Shown here in pieces: positions 41,697 to 49,664 of a stretch of DNA of 64,000 bases. How positions within the stretch are numbered: position 1 is the first letter of the stretch; each line of letters opens with the position of its first letter. The DNA is taken from contig NZ_MTBP01000001.1 of assembly GCF_002911665.1 (NCBI RefSeq), forward strand, positions 1 through 64,000. The letters run 5' to 3'. The DNA is from Actinomadura rubteroloni. Its GTDB lineage: Bacteria; Actinomycetota; Actinomycetes; Streptosporangiales; Streptosporangiaceae. A program made the position numbers and the translations under genes. A model generated the notes under the pieces. That model did not search any database. It saw nothing but the letters and a program-made list of their open reading frames with translations, and was not told the origin of the DNA.

Positions 41697-42080
41697 GCGT
41701 GGCTCGGTCGCGTACGTGCACCACCCCTGGCCGGGTGGACGCGGTCGGGCGCGTGGCTCGGCGCGTGCGTGCACCCTCGCCCAGTGGACGCGGGCCGGAC
41801 GCGGGGCTAGGTCGCGTGCGTGCACCTTGGCCGGTGGACGCGTGGCTTGGCGCGTGCGTGCGCCCTCGCCCGGTGGACACGGATCGGACGCGGGGCTTGG
41901 CATGTGCGTGCACCCTGGCCAGGTGGACGCGCGCCGGACGCGGGGCTTGGCGCGTGCGTACGCCCTGGCCGGGTGGACGCGGGGCGGGCGCGGGGCTTGG
42001 CATGTGCGTGCACCTTGGCCGGGTGGACGCGGGGCTTGGTGTGTGCGTGCGTGCTCGCCGGGTGGATGCGGTGTGGTGGG
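41697..42080. repeat. Degenerate 39-52 bp tandem repeat (minisatellite-like)
   Basis: About eight imperfect copies of GGGCTTGGCRYGTGCGTGC followed by ACCCTGGCCGGGTGGACGCG, with an optional GGCCGGACGCG tail that makes units 39 or 50-52 bp long. Copies drift by point changes. Frames are open on both strands by composition, but the translated products are repetitive and unlike real proteins. 41554-41696 and 42081-42107 hold no gene that I can support. Confidence 0.85.
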
Positions 42081-42107
42081 GGTGAGTGAGTGTGTCCGGG
42101 GTGGGTG

Positions 42108-42854
42108 TCAGGCGGCGAAGCCGCCGTCGGCGGAGAGGGTCGCGCCGGTCACGTAGGTCGTGTCGGGGGCTGCCAGGTGGGCCACCACGGCGGCGATCTC
42201 GGCGGGGGTCGCGTAGCGGCCGAGGGCTGTGAGGCCGCTGATCGTGGGGGCGGCGGGGCCGTTCGCCGGGTTGGTGTCGGTGTCGGTCGGGCCGGGGTGG
42301 ACGAGGTTCGCCGTGATCCCGCGCGGACCCAGGTCGCGGGCCAGGCCCTTCGTGAGGCCGATGAGGGCCGTCTTGCTCAGGGCGTAGAGGGTGAGGCCGG
42401 GGAAGGGGGCTCGTTCGGCGATGTTGCTGCCGATGGTGATGATCCGGCCGCCGGACGTCATGTGGCGGGCCGCGGCGCGCGACGCCAGGTAGGGCGCGCG
42501 GACGTTCACCGCGAGCACGTGGTCGATCTCCTCGCGGCCCAGGTCGTCCAGGGAGCCGACCAGGTAGGCGGCCGCGTTGTTGACCAGGATGTCCAGCCGG
42601 CCGAATTCGGCGGCGGTGCGGTCCACGGCGGCGATGAGGGCGTCCGGGGAGGCGCTGTCGGCGCGCAGCGGCAGGCACCGGCGGCCCGTCTCGGTGATGG
42701 TCGACGCGATCTTCTCGGCGTCGTTCTCGGTCTCCCGGTAGGTCAGGGCCACGTCCGCGCCGCCGGCGGCCAGGCGCAGCGCGATGGCGGCGCCGATGCC
42801 GCGGGAACCGCCGATGACCAGCGCGGACCGTCCTGCGAATGTCGTGTCGTTCAT
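42108..42854 (-). CDS. SDR-family oxidoreductase
   Basis: The 248-residue classical SDR has the cofactor motif ALVIGGSRGIGAAIALRLAAGGADVALTY, NNAAAYLVG, and the catalytic Ser-Tyr-Lys (TIGSNIAER, LYALSKTALIGLTKGLARDLGPRGI). It ends YVTGATLSADGGFAA. It resembles 3-oxoacyl-ACP reductase-like or glucose-dehydrogenase-like SDRs using NADPH. The start is MNDTTFAGRSALV. Confidence 0.93.
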   Translation of the reverse strand: MNDTTFAGRSALVIGGSRGIGAAIALRLAAGGADVALTYRETENDAEKIASTITETGRRCLPLRADSASPDALIAAVDRTAAEFGRLDILVNNAAAYLVGSLDDLGREEIDHVLAVNVRAPYLASRAAARHMTSGGRIITIGSNIAERAPFPGLTLYALSKTALIGLTKGLARDLGPRGITANLVHPGPTDTDTNPANGPAAPTISGLTALGRYATPAEIAAVVAHLAAPDTTYVTGATLSADGGFAA

Positions 42855-42997
42855 GCCGTCGAGCCTCGCGGAGGGCGGACGGGGGCGCTGGCATGTAAGC
42901 GGCATCGGCTTCGCCCATTCGGCCAACACCACACGTGATCGCACCGTCGCATGCTGTAGTGGTGACTGTCCGAAGTCCACCCGTGAAAGGGAACTCG

Positions 42998-43168
42998 ATG
43001 CGCCGTCTGCTGACCACGACCGTCGTCGCGGCCTCCGTCCTCGCCGCGCCGCTGGTGGCGGCCCCGGTCGCCCAGGCCGCCGCTCCGGCCGCGCCCGTCC
43101 AGGCCGCCGGCGGGCCCGGCGACCTGCTCAAGGGCCTGCCGGTCATCGGCCAGCTCATTCCCGGCTGA
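42998..43168 (+). CDS. Tiny secreted peptide
   Basis: The 56-residue precursor has a typical Sec signal (MRRLLTTTVVAASVLAAP, LVAAPVAQAA) and a mature peptide of about 28 residues that ends GGPGDLLKGLPVIGQLIPG, hydrophobic and glycine-rich. No cysteine or known family is present. The start follows GAAAGGGA. A terminator follows within 25 nt, so it is a single-gene unit. It may be a surface-active or antimicrobial peptide; this is speculation. Confidence 0.7.
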   Translation: MRRLLTTTVVAASVLAAPLVAAPVAQAAAPAAPVQAAGGPGDLLKGLPVIGQLIPG

Positions 43169-43188
43169 GCCGACCGACGTCGGCCGAC

Positions 43189-43215
43189 GGGGGCGGCGGC
43201 ACGCCCGCCGCCCCC
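43189..43215 (+). terminator. Terminator of the secreted-peptide gene
   Basis: GGGGGCGGCGG, a 5-nt loop and CCGCCGCCCCC form a perfect 11-pair hairpin followed by GTTTCG, 21 nt after the stop codon. Confidence 0.85.
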
Positions 43216-43253
43216 GTTTCGCCGCACCCCGCCCGGGTAACGGATCTTGAGCC

Positions 43254-44279
43254 ATGACGATGCGGCGCAGCGACCCGGGCGGCCCCGGGATCCGGCGGCG
43301 ACGGCACGGGCGCGGCTTCCGCTATCTCGGTCCGGACGGACGGCCGCTCACCGACCCCGCCGAACTCGACCGCGTCAAGGCGCTCGTCGTCCCGCCCGCC
43401 TGGCAGGACGTGTGGATCTGCCCGGACGACGACGGCCACCTCCAGGCCGTCGGCGTCGACAAGGCCGGACGCCGCCAGTACCTCTACCACCCCCGTTGGC
43501 GCGCCGAGCGGGACCGCGCGAAGCACGACCACGTCCTGGAGTTCGGGGCGCGGCTGCCGCGCGTCCGGACGACCGTCGCCGCCCATCTGGACGGACGCGG
43601 CCTCACCCGGGAACGGGTCCTCGCCGCCGCCGTCCGGCTCATCGACCTCGGCTTCTTCCGGATCGGCGGCGAGGAGTACGCCGAGGAGAACGGCACGTAC
43701 GGCCTCGCCACCGTCCTGCGCGAGCACGTCACCTGCGGAAAGGGCGCGGTGACGTTCGAGTACCCGGCCAAGCACGGCAAGGAGCGGCACCAGGCGGTCG
43801 TGGAGGAGTCGGTGTGCCGGGTCGTCAGCGCGCTGAAGCGGCGCTCGGACGGCGCCGGGCAGTTGCTCATCCACCGCGACGGCGGACGCTGGCACACGGT
43901 GCGCGGCGCGGACGTCAACGACTACCTGCGCGAGGCGGCCGGCGGCGACTTCACGGCGAAGGACTTCCGGACCTGGCACGCGACCGTCCTCGCGGCGGTC
44001 GGCCTGGCCGTCTCGACCCGCGCGGCGGAGACCGAGACGGCCCGCAAACGCGCCGTGGCGCGCGTCGTCCGGGAGGTCGCCGGCTACCTCGGCAACACCC
44101 CGGCCGTGGCGCGCGACGCCTACATCAACCCGCGCGTCATCGAGCTGTACGAGGACGGCGTCACGATCGCGCCCGTGCTCCAGGAACTCGGCGGGGAGGC
44201 GCAGTTCGGCGAGCTGGCGACGCAGGGCCGCGTCGAGGAGGCCGTCCGGACGATGCTCACGGCCGGAGCAGCACCTTGA
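43254..44279 (+). CDS. DNA topoisomerase IB
   Basis: The 341-residue protein matches the poxvirus-like bacterial topoisomerase IB: RYLGPDGRPLTDPAELDRVKALVVPPAWQDVWICPDDDGHLQAVGVDKAGRRQYLYHPRWRAERD, FFRIGGEEYAEENGTYGLATVLREHV and the catalytic Tyr290 in ARDAYINPRVIELYEDG. It relaxes supercoils by a 3'-phosphotyrosyl link. The 3' end overlaps the convergent ADH gene by 23 nt. Confidence 0.95.
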   Translation: MTMRRSDPGGPGIRRRRHGRGFRYLGPDGRPLTDPAELDRVKALVVPPAWQDVWICPDDDGHLQAVGVDKAGRRQYLYHPRWRAERDRAKHDHVLEFGARLPRVRTTVAAHLDGRGLTRERVLAAAVRLIDLGFFRIGGEEYAEENGTYGLATVLREHVTCGKGAVTFEYPAKHGKERHQAVVEESVCRVVSALKRRSDGAGQLLIHRDGGRWHTVRGADVNDYLREAAGGDFTAKDFRTWHATVLAAVGLAVSTRAAETETARKRAVARVVREVAGYLGNTPAVARDAYINPRVIELYEDGVTIAPVLQELGGEAQFGELATQGRVEEAVRTMLTAGAAP

Positions 44280-45432
44280 TCGCGCCGTCCTGCTTCTTCT
44301 GGAAGATCTCGTAGCCGTGCGGTGCCTGTTCCAGCGGCAGGCGGTGCGTGGTGAGGTCCAGGACGCCGAGCGGGTCGGCGTCGTCGCTCACGAGCGGCAG
44401 CAGGTCGTCGATCCACCGCCTGACGTGCGCCTGGCCCATCCGCAGCGTGATGCCCTTGTCGAACATCCGCAGCATCGGCATCGGGTCGGTCATGCCGCCG
44501 TAGACGCCGGACAGCGAGATCGTCCCGCCGCGCCGGACGATCTCGATCGCCAGATGCAGCGCGGCGAGCCGGTCCATCCCGGCGCGGGTCATGAGCTGCT
44601 CGGCGGCGCGATCCGGCATGAACCCGACGAGCGTGTGCGCGGCCTTGCCGAAGGGCGAGCCGTGCGCCTCCATCCCGACCGCGTCGATCACCGCGTCCGT
44701 GCCGCGCCCGTCGGTGAGGTCCCGGACGGCCTCGGCCGTGTCGGGTGACAGCTCGACGCACTCGATCCCGTGCCGCCGCGCCATCGACAGCCGCTCCGGG
44801 ACGAGGTCCACGCCGATGGCCCGGTAGCCGCGGTGCGCGGCGATGCGCGCCGCCATCTGCCCGATCGGCCCGAGGCCGAGGACGGTCACGGACCCGCCGT
44901 CCGGAACGTCCGCCCACGCGACGGCCTGCCACGCGGTGGGCAGCACGTCCGACAGGAAGACGAACCGTTCGTCCGGCGGCCCCTGCGGCACCTTGACCGG
45001 CCCGAACTGCGCCTGCGGGACGCGCAGGTACTCGGCCTGCGCGCCGGGCACCTCGCCGTACAGCTTGGTGTAGCCGAACAGCGCGCCGCCCATCCCCGTC
45101 TCGCGGACCTGCGTCGTCTCGCACTGCGCGTACAGCTCCTGCCCGCACATGTGGCAGTGCCCACAGGAGATGTTGAACGGGACGACCACGCGGTCGCCGG
45201 GGGTGATGTTCGTGATCTCCGGCCCGACCTCCTCGACCACGCCCATCGGCTCGTGCCCGAGCACGTCCCCGGGAGAGATGAAAGGCCCGAGCACCTCGTA
45301 AAGGTGCAGGTCAGAGCCGCACACCCCGGACGACGTCACCCGGATGATCGCGTCGTTGGGCTCCTTGAGCACCGGGTCGGGGACGTCCTCCACGCGCACG
45401 TCGCGCTTGCCCTGCCAGGTCAGCGCCTTCAT
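44257..45432 (-). CDS. Zinc-dependent alcohol dehydrogenase-family protein
   Basis: The 391-residue MDR has catalytic-zinc ligands in SSGVCGSDLHLYE and LGHEPMGVVEE, four structural-zinc cysteines in CGHCHMCGQELYAQC, and the Rossmann motif VLGLGPIGQMAARIAAHRGYRAIGVD. It resembles the glutathione-independent formaldehyde/threonine-dehydrogenase-like group with an extended region after the zinc domain. The gene follows the HAD gene by 56 nt on the same strand. The substrate is not determined. Confidence 0.94.
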   Translation of the reverse strand: MKALTWQGKRDVRVEDVPDPVLKEPNDAIIRVTSSGVCGSDLHLYEVLGPFISPGDVLGHEPMGVVEEVGPEITNITPGDRVVVPFNISCGHCHMCGQELYAQCETTQVRETGMGGALFGYTKLYGEVPGAQAEYLRVPQAQFGPVKVPQGPPDERFVFLSDVLPTAWQAVAWADVPDGGSVTVLGLGPIGQMAARIAAHRGYRAIGVDLVPERLSMARRHGIECVELSPDTAEAVRDLTDGRGTDAVIDAVGMEAHGSPFGKAAHTLVGFMPDRAAEQLMTRAGMDRLAALHLAIEIVRRGGTISLSGVYGGMTDPMPMLRMFDKGITLRMGQAHVRRWIDDLLPLVSDDADPLGVLDLTTHRLPLEQAPHGYEIFQKKQDGAIKVLLRP

Positions 45433-45488
45433 CAGCGGTTCCTCCCGGAAGATCGGCGGAACCCCGCGCCTACCCCCCGAACGCCGCG

Positions 45489-46157
45489 CTAAGCGATGGT
45501 CCGGTGCAGGACGCTCGCGTCGAACTCCCGCAGCAGCTCCGCCGGATCGGCGTAGACGGCGACGGCGCCCTCGTCCATCAGCTCGGCGCGGGACGTCCCG
45601 CCCGACAGGACGCCGACGCACGGCACGCCCGCCCGGACGCAGGCCCGCACGTCCCACACGGCGTCGCCGACGAACACGGCCTGCTCCGCACCGACGTCGG
45701 CCGTCTTCAGCGCGACCTCGACCAGGTCGGGCGCGGGCTTGCTCTCCTCGACGTCGGCGGACGAGGCGATGGCGTCGATCGCGTCGTCGGCGTCCAGGGC
45801 CCGCCGCAGCGCGCCCATCTCGGTGGCCGACGCCGAACTGGCCAGCACCACGCGGCTGCCCTGGCTCGCGCAGCGCCGCAGCAGCGCGCCCGCGTCGGCG
45901 AACGCCTCCAGACGGTCCCAGTACTGGGCGTAGAGGGCGGAGTGGCCCGAGCGCATCGCGTCGTCGGCCGAACGGTCCCGGTCGGCGGGCAGGACGGCGT
46001 CGAGCAGCTTGTCCGACCCCATCCCGACCGCCCGGTGGACGGACGCCATCGGCACCGTGTGCCCGTGCTGCCGGAAGGCCTGCCACCAGCTCACCGCGTG
46101 CAGGTAGTTGGTGTCGACCAGCGTGCCGTCCACGTCGAAGATCACTGCGTCCTTCAC
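45489..46157 (-). CDS. HAD-superfamily phosphatase (beta-phosphoglucomutase-like)
   Basis: The 222-residue HAD hydrolase has motif I VIFDVDGTLVDTNYLHAVSWWQAF, motif II LASSASATE, motif III SKPAPD and motif IV VFVGDAVWDVRA, with the helical cap type C1. The closest functional classes are phosphoglycolate or phospho-sugar phosphatases. It may be co-transcribed with the Zn-ADH gene. Confidence 0.93.
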   Translation of the reverse strand: MKDAVIFDVDGTLVDTNYLHAVSWWQAFRQHGHTVPMASVHRAVGMGSDKLLDAVLPADRDRSADDAMRSGHSALYAQYWDRLEAFADAGALLRRCASQGSRVVLASSASATEMGALRRALDADDAIDAIASSADVEESKPAPDLVEVALKTADVGAEQAVFVGDAVWDVRACVRAGVPCVGVLSGGTSRAELMDEGAVAVYADPAELLREFDASVLHRTIA

Positions 46158-46186
46158 GCGGGACCGCCTACCCGCCGTGGCGCGGA

Positions 46187-46384
46187 TCAGTCGACGAAGA
46201 AGAACAGTGACAGCGCGACCAGGTGCGACACGATCACCAGGATCAGCGAGATCCAGAAGATGTTCTTGGCGATCGGGTGGTCGAAGTACGCGCTCTTGCT
46301 CGGGGCCTGGGCGGCGGCCTGTGCCTCCACCTGGTTCTCCAGCTCGTCCAGCGACGGCAGGAACGACGGGCGGCGCAATGCCAT
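46187..46384 (-). CDS. Small single-helix membrane protein
   Basis: The 65-residue protein has a charged helical N-terminus (SLDELENQVEAQAAAQAPS) and a C-terminal membrane helix (IFWISLILVIVSHLVALSLFFFV). It lies between HAD and rlmB on the same strand, 29 nt from the HAD gene. It is conserved-looking and compact, but no family was recognised. Confidence 0.75.
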   Translation of the reverse strand: MALRRPSFLPSLDELENQVEAQAAAQAPSKSAYFDHPIAKNIFWISLILVIVSHLVALSLFFFVD

Positions 46385-46424
46385 CTCGGGTGCCCCCTTC
46401 TGCTCGTTCCCAGCGTACGCGCGG

Positions 46425-47348
46425 TCAGGACGACCGCAGCCGCGAGGCCTCGTACAGCGCGATCCCCGCCGCGACGCCCGCGTTCAGGGACTCGGCCGCG
46501 CCCGGCATCGGGATCGTGACCAGCAGGTCGCACGTCTCGGCGACCAGGCGTCCGATGCCCTTGCCCTCCGAGCCCACGACCAGCACGAACGGCCCGTCGG
46601 CGACCTCGATCTCCCCGACCGGGACGGTGCCCGCCGCGTCCAGCCCGGCCACGAAGCACCCGGCCTTCTGGTACGCCTTGAGCTGCCGCGCGAGGTTCGT
46701 CGTCTGCGCGACGGGGATCGCCGCGAGCGTGCCCGCCGACGCCTTCCACGCGCCCGCCGTCACCCCGGCCGCGCGCCGCTCGGGCACCACGACGCCGCTC
46801 GCGCCGAACGCCGCCGCCGACCGGACGATCGCGCCGAGGTTGCGCGGGTCGGTGATGCCGTCCACCGCGACGATCAGCGGCGCGGTGCCGCGCAGCAGGT
46901 CCTCGGCGTGCGCGTACCGGTACGGCCGGACCTGGAGCGCGAGGCCCTGGTGGACGGCCCCGTCGGTCAGCCGGTCCAGTTCGGCGCGGCCGATCTCCAT
47001 CAGCGGGATCCGCCGGTCCGCCGCGATCTGGATCGCCTCGCGGACGCGGTCGTCCCGGCCCTCCGACACGTACAGCGCGCTGCCCGGGACGCCCGCGCGC
47101 AGTGCCTCGACCACCGGGTTGCGGCCGGTGACCAGCTCCGGCGTCTCGCCGTTGGCCCGCCGCGCGCCCGCCGGACGGCTCTTGCGGACCTGGTCGCGGT
47201 CGCCGGGACGGGCCGCGGGCGCGGTCGGCCCGGCCGTCGGCGTGCCGGTGCGCTTGGCGCTCTTGACGGCGCGGGCGCGCTGCCGCTTGGCGTGCCAGTG
47301 CCGGTCCTCGGCCTTGGGGGTCGGTCCCTTGCCCTTGCGCTTGGCCAT
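46425..47348 (-). CDS. rlmB: 23S rRNA (guanosine-2'-O-)-methyltransferase RlmB
   Basis: The 307-residue SpoU/TrmH-family enzyme has a basic N-terminus (MAKRKGKGPTPKAEDRHWHAKRQRARAVK), a substrate domain (VTGRNPVVEALRAGVPGSALYVSEG), and the three SPOUT motifs: DPRNLGAIVRSAAAFGASGVV, VVGSEGKGIGRLVAETCDLLVTIPM and ESLNAGVAAGIALYE. It methylates the G2251-equivalent in the 23S peptidyl-transferase region. It lies downstream of cysS, as in many actinobacteria. Confidence 0.95.
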   Translation of the reverse strand: MAKRKGKGPTPKAEDRHWHAKRQRARAVKSAKRTGTPTAGPTAPAARPGDRDQVRKSRPAGARRANGETPELVTGRNPVVEALRAGVPGSALYVSEGRDDRVREAIQIAADRRIPLMEIGRAELDRLTDGAVHQGLALQVRPYRYAHAEDLLRGTAPLIVAVDGITDPRNLGAIVRSAAAFGASGVVVPERRAAGVTAGAWKASAGTLAAIPVAQTTNLARQLKAYQKAGCFVAGLDAAGTVPVGEIEVADGPFVLVVGSEGKGIGRLVAETCDLLVTIPMPGAAESLNAGVAAGIALYEASRLRSS

Positions 47349-47435
47349 GTCTGTCCCTCGGATGTGGTTGCGGGTGGCGGACGCCCGCACGGGTTCGGGG
47401 GCGGACCTTCCGATTTTACGCGGCGCGCGGAGGCG

Positions 47436-47996
47436 TCACGTCCGGTCCATGCGGGCCACGACGCTCGCCAGGAGCGTCTCGATGCTCTCCAGCCGCCGCT
47501 CGATGGCGTCCAGGCGGCGGGCGGTGGACGGCCGCGCGCCCGGCAGGAACGGCTCGGCGCGCGGCCCGCCGCACCGCTCCAGCAGGTCCGCGCGCAGGGC
47601 GGCCGGGTCGGCGCCGAGGCCGGTCAGGACGGCGACGCCGCGTCCGGCGCCCTCCCGGAGCACGCCGAGCAGGACGTGCCCGGTGTCGATCGACTCGGCG
47701 TCCAGCCGCCGCGCCTCCCGCAGCGCCAGCTCCAGCGCCGCCTTCGCGCGCGGGGTGAACGGGATCTCGCCGGCCGTCCCGCCGTCCGCGCGGGCCGTCA
47801 GCTCGGCGACGCGGGCGCGGGCGGCGTCGGCCGTCACGCCCGCGTCCGCCAGCGCCGCAGCGGCCGGATCGTCGGCGGCACCGAGCAGGCCCAGCAGCAG
47901 GTGCTCGGTGCCGACATGGTCGTGCCGCAGCCGCCGCGCCTCGTCCCGCGCCGCCGCGATCGCCGCGCGGGCGCGGCCGGTGAACCGCTCGAACAC
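47436..47996 (-). CDS. Stand-alone Clp N-terminal domain protein
   Basis: The 186-residue protein has two Clp R-domain repeats: MFERFTGRARAAIAAARDEARRLRHDHVGTEHLLLGLL and FTPRAKAALELALREARRLDAESIDTGHVLLGVL. It has no AAA domain and ends with a coiled coil (RRLDAIERRLESIETLLASVVARM). Such ClpC-N-like proteins (ClpS-like adaptors) may bind degradation substrates or phospho-arginine marks. It lies between cysS and rlmB. Confidence 0.9.
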   Translation of the reverse strand: MFERFTGRARAAIAAARDEARRLRHDHVGTEHLLLGLLGAADDPAAAALADAGVTADAARARVAELTARADGGTAGEIPFTPRAKAALELALREARRLDAESIDTGHVLLGVLREGAGRGVAVLTGLGADPAALRADLLERCGGPRAEPFLPGARPSTARRLDAIERRLESIETLLASVVARMDRT

Positions 47997-48071
47997 GTCG
48001 CACCGCCTCGGGGTAGGGGGAGTCCCGGTCTCCGACCGTACTCGTCCCCGGACCCGTTCCCGCCCGGTTCG

Positions 48072-49466
48072 TCAGGAACGCTTCAGCTCCCAGCGCGGCC
48101 CGTGCGCGGTGTCCTCGATGAGGATCCCGGCCTCGGCGAGGCTGTCGCGGATCCCGTCGGCGGCGACGTAGTCCTTGCGCGCCCGCGCGGCCTGCCGCTG
48201 GTCGAGCGCGACGCGGATCAGGGCGTCCACGACGGGGCGCAGGTCGTTCTCGGCGCTCCCCGCCCACTGCTCGTCCAGCGGGTCCAGGCCGAGGACGCCC
48301 GTCATCGCGCGGACCGCCGCCAGCGCCGCCGCCGTGCCCGCCGCGTCCCCGGCCGCGAGCGCGTTGTTGCCCTCCCGGACGGTCTCGTGGACGATCGCGA
48401 GCGCCTGCGGGACGCCGAGGTCGTCGTCCATCGCGTCCGCGAACGCCGTCGGCAGGTCGCCGGGCCCGACCGGGCCGGCCAGTTCGGCGGCGCGCGTCAC
48501 GAACCCCTCGATCCGCTGGTAGGCCGACACGGCCTCGCCGAGCGCGGTCCGCGAGAAGTCCAGCAGCGACCGGTAGTGCGCGGACGCCAGGTAGTACCGG
48601 ATCTCCACCGGACGGGCCAGGCCCAGCAGCTCGGGCAGCAGCACGACGTTCCCGATGGACTTGCTCATCTTCTCGCCGTCCACGGTGAGCAGGCCGTTGT
48701 GCAGCCAGTACCGGGCGAACGCGTCCCCGGCCGCCCGGGACTGGGCGATCTCGTTCTCATGGTGCGGGAAGATCAGGTCCATGCCGCCGCCGTGGATGTC
48801 GAACTCCGCGCCGAGGTAGCGGGACGCCATCGCCGAGCACTCCAGGTGCCAGCCCGGACGCCCCTCGCCCCACGGCGTCTCCCAGGACGGCTCGCCGGGC
48901 TTGGCGCCCTTCCACAGCGCGAAGTCGCGCGGGTCGCGCTTGGCCTCCTCGTCGACGACGTCGCCGGACGGGCGCATGTGCTCCAGCTTCTGGTTGGACA
49001 GCGCGCCGTACTCGTCCGCCCAGGACGGGACGTCGAAGTACACGTCGCGGCCCGCCGCGTAGGCGTGCCCGTTCTTGATCAGCCGCCGCATCAGGACGAT
49101 CATCTCCGGGACGTGCCCGGTCGCGCGCGGCTCGACCGTCGGCGGCAGGCAGCCGAGCGTGTCGTAGCCCCGGCCGAACACCCGCTGGTTGCCCTCGGCG
49201 ATCGCGAACCACGGGGTACCGGAGGCGTGCGCGACGGCGAGGATCTTGTCGTCCACGTCGGTGACGTTCCGGACGAACATCACCTCGTACCCCGAGCGCA
49301 GCAGCCACCGCAGCAGCACGTCGTAGATGACGCCGGAGCGCAGATGGCCGATGTGGGGCGCGGCCTGCGGAGTGGCACCACAGACGTACATCCCGACGCG
49401 GCCCTCGCGAAGGGGCTCGAAAACGCGGACGGTACGGCTGCCGGTGTCATAGAGGTGCAGGCTCAC
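48072..49466 (-). CDS. cysS: Cysteinyl-tRNA synthetase
   Basis: The 464-residue class I synthetase has the HIGH signature [21 protein letters not shown], the zinc ligands ([27 protein letters not shown]) and KMSKS in [10 protein letters not shown]. It has full family length and the DALR-like C-terminal helical domain ([19 protein letters not shown]). It charges tRNA-Cys. No T-box was seen upstream. A divergent membrane-protein gene starts 198 nt away. Confidence 0.97.
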   Translation of the reverse strand: MSLHLYDTGSRTVRVFEPLREGRVGMYVCGATPQAAPHIGHLRSGVIYDVLLRWLLRSGYEVMFVRNVTDVDDKILAVAHASGTPWFAIAEGNQRVFGRGYDTLGCLPPTVEPRATGHVPEMIVLMRRLIKNGHAYAAGRDVYFDVPSWADEYGALSNQKLEHMRPSGDVVDEEAKRDPRDFALWKGAKPGEPSWETPWGEGRPGWHLECSAMASRYLGAEFDIHGGGMDLIFPHHENEIAQSRAAGDAFARYWLHNGLLTVDGEKMSKSIGNVVLLPELLGLARPVEIRYYLASAHYRSLLDFSRTALGEAVSAYQRIEGFVTRAAELAGPVGPGDLPTAFADAMDDDLGVPQALAIVHETVREGNNALAAGDAAGTAAALAAVRAMTGVLGLDPLDEQWAGSAENDLRPVVDALIRVALDQRQAARARKDYVAADGIRDSLAEAGILIEDTAHGPRWELKRS

Positions 49467-49664
49467 CGATCCAGGTTATGGGATGCGGCGCTTCAGAGGC
49501 ACGGTTCAAGGGTAGGGAGCATCGTCCGGAGCGGGCCTCCCACGCTCGGCCGCGCGGAACGGCTAGGGTCGCGGCAGCGGAATGATCACCGCGCCTCCGT
49601 GGATGACCCGGCCGCGAACGGGCATCCACCGGGACCGGACCCCTTCCCCCGGAGAGAGCCCGCG

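Noticed and set aside
40421..42080. CRISPR array
   Set aside because: The repeats are contiguous without unique spacers and no cas genes are near.
40495..43227. Roughly 900-codon minus-strand frame spanning the repeat region
   Set aside because: It passes through the minisatellite and antisense to DUF3618; the translated product is low-complexity Arg/Pro/His.
45504..49664. Very long open frame on the plus strand opposite the rlmB-cysS block, in frame with the DUF2637 gene
   Set aside because: It lies antisense to well-supported genes and reads as Gly/Arg/Ala-rich sequence; lack of stops is expected from extreme GC.
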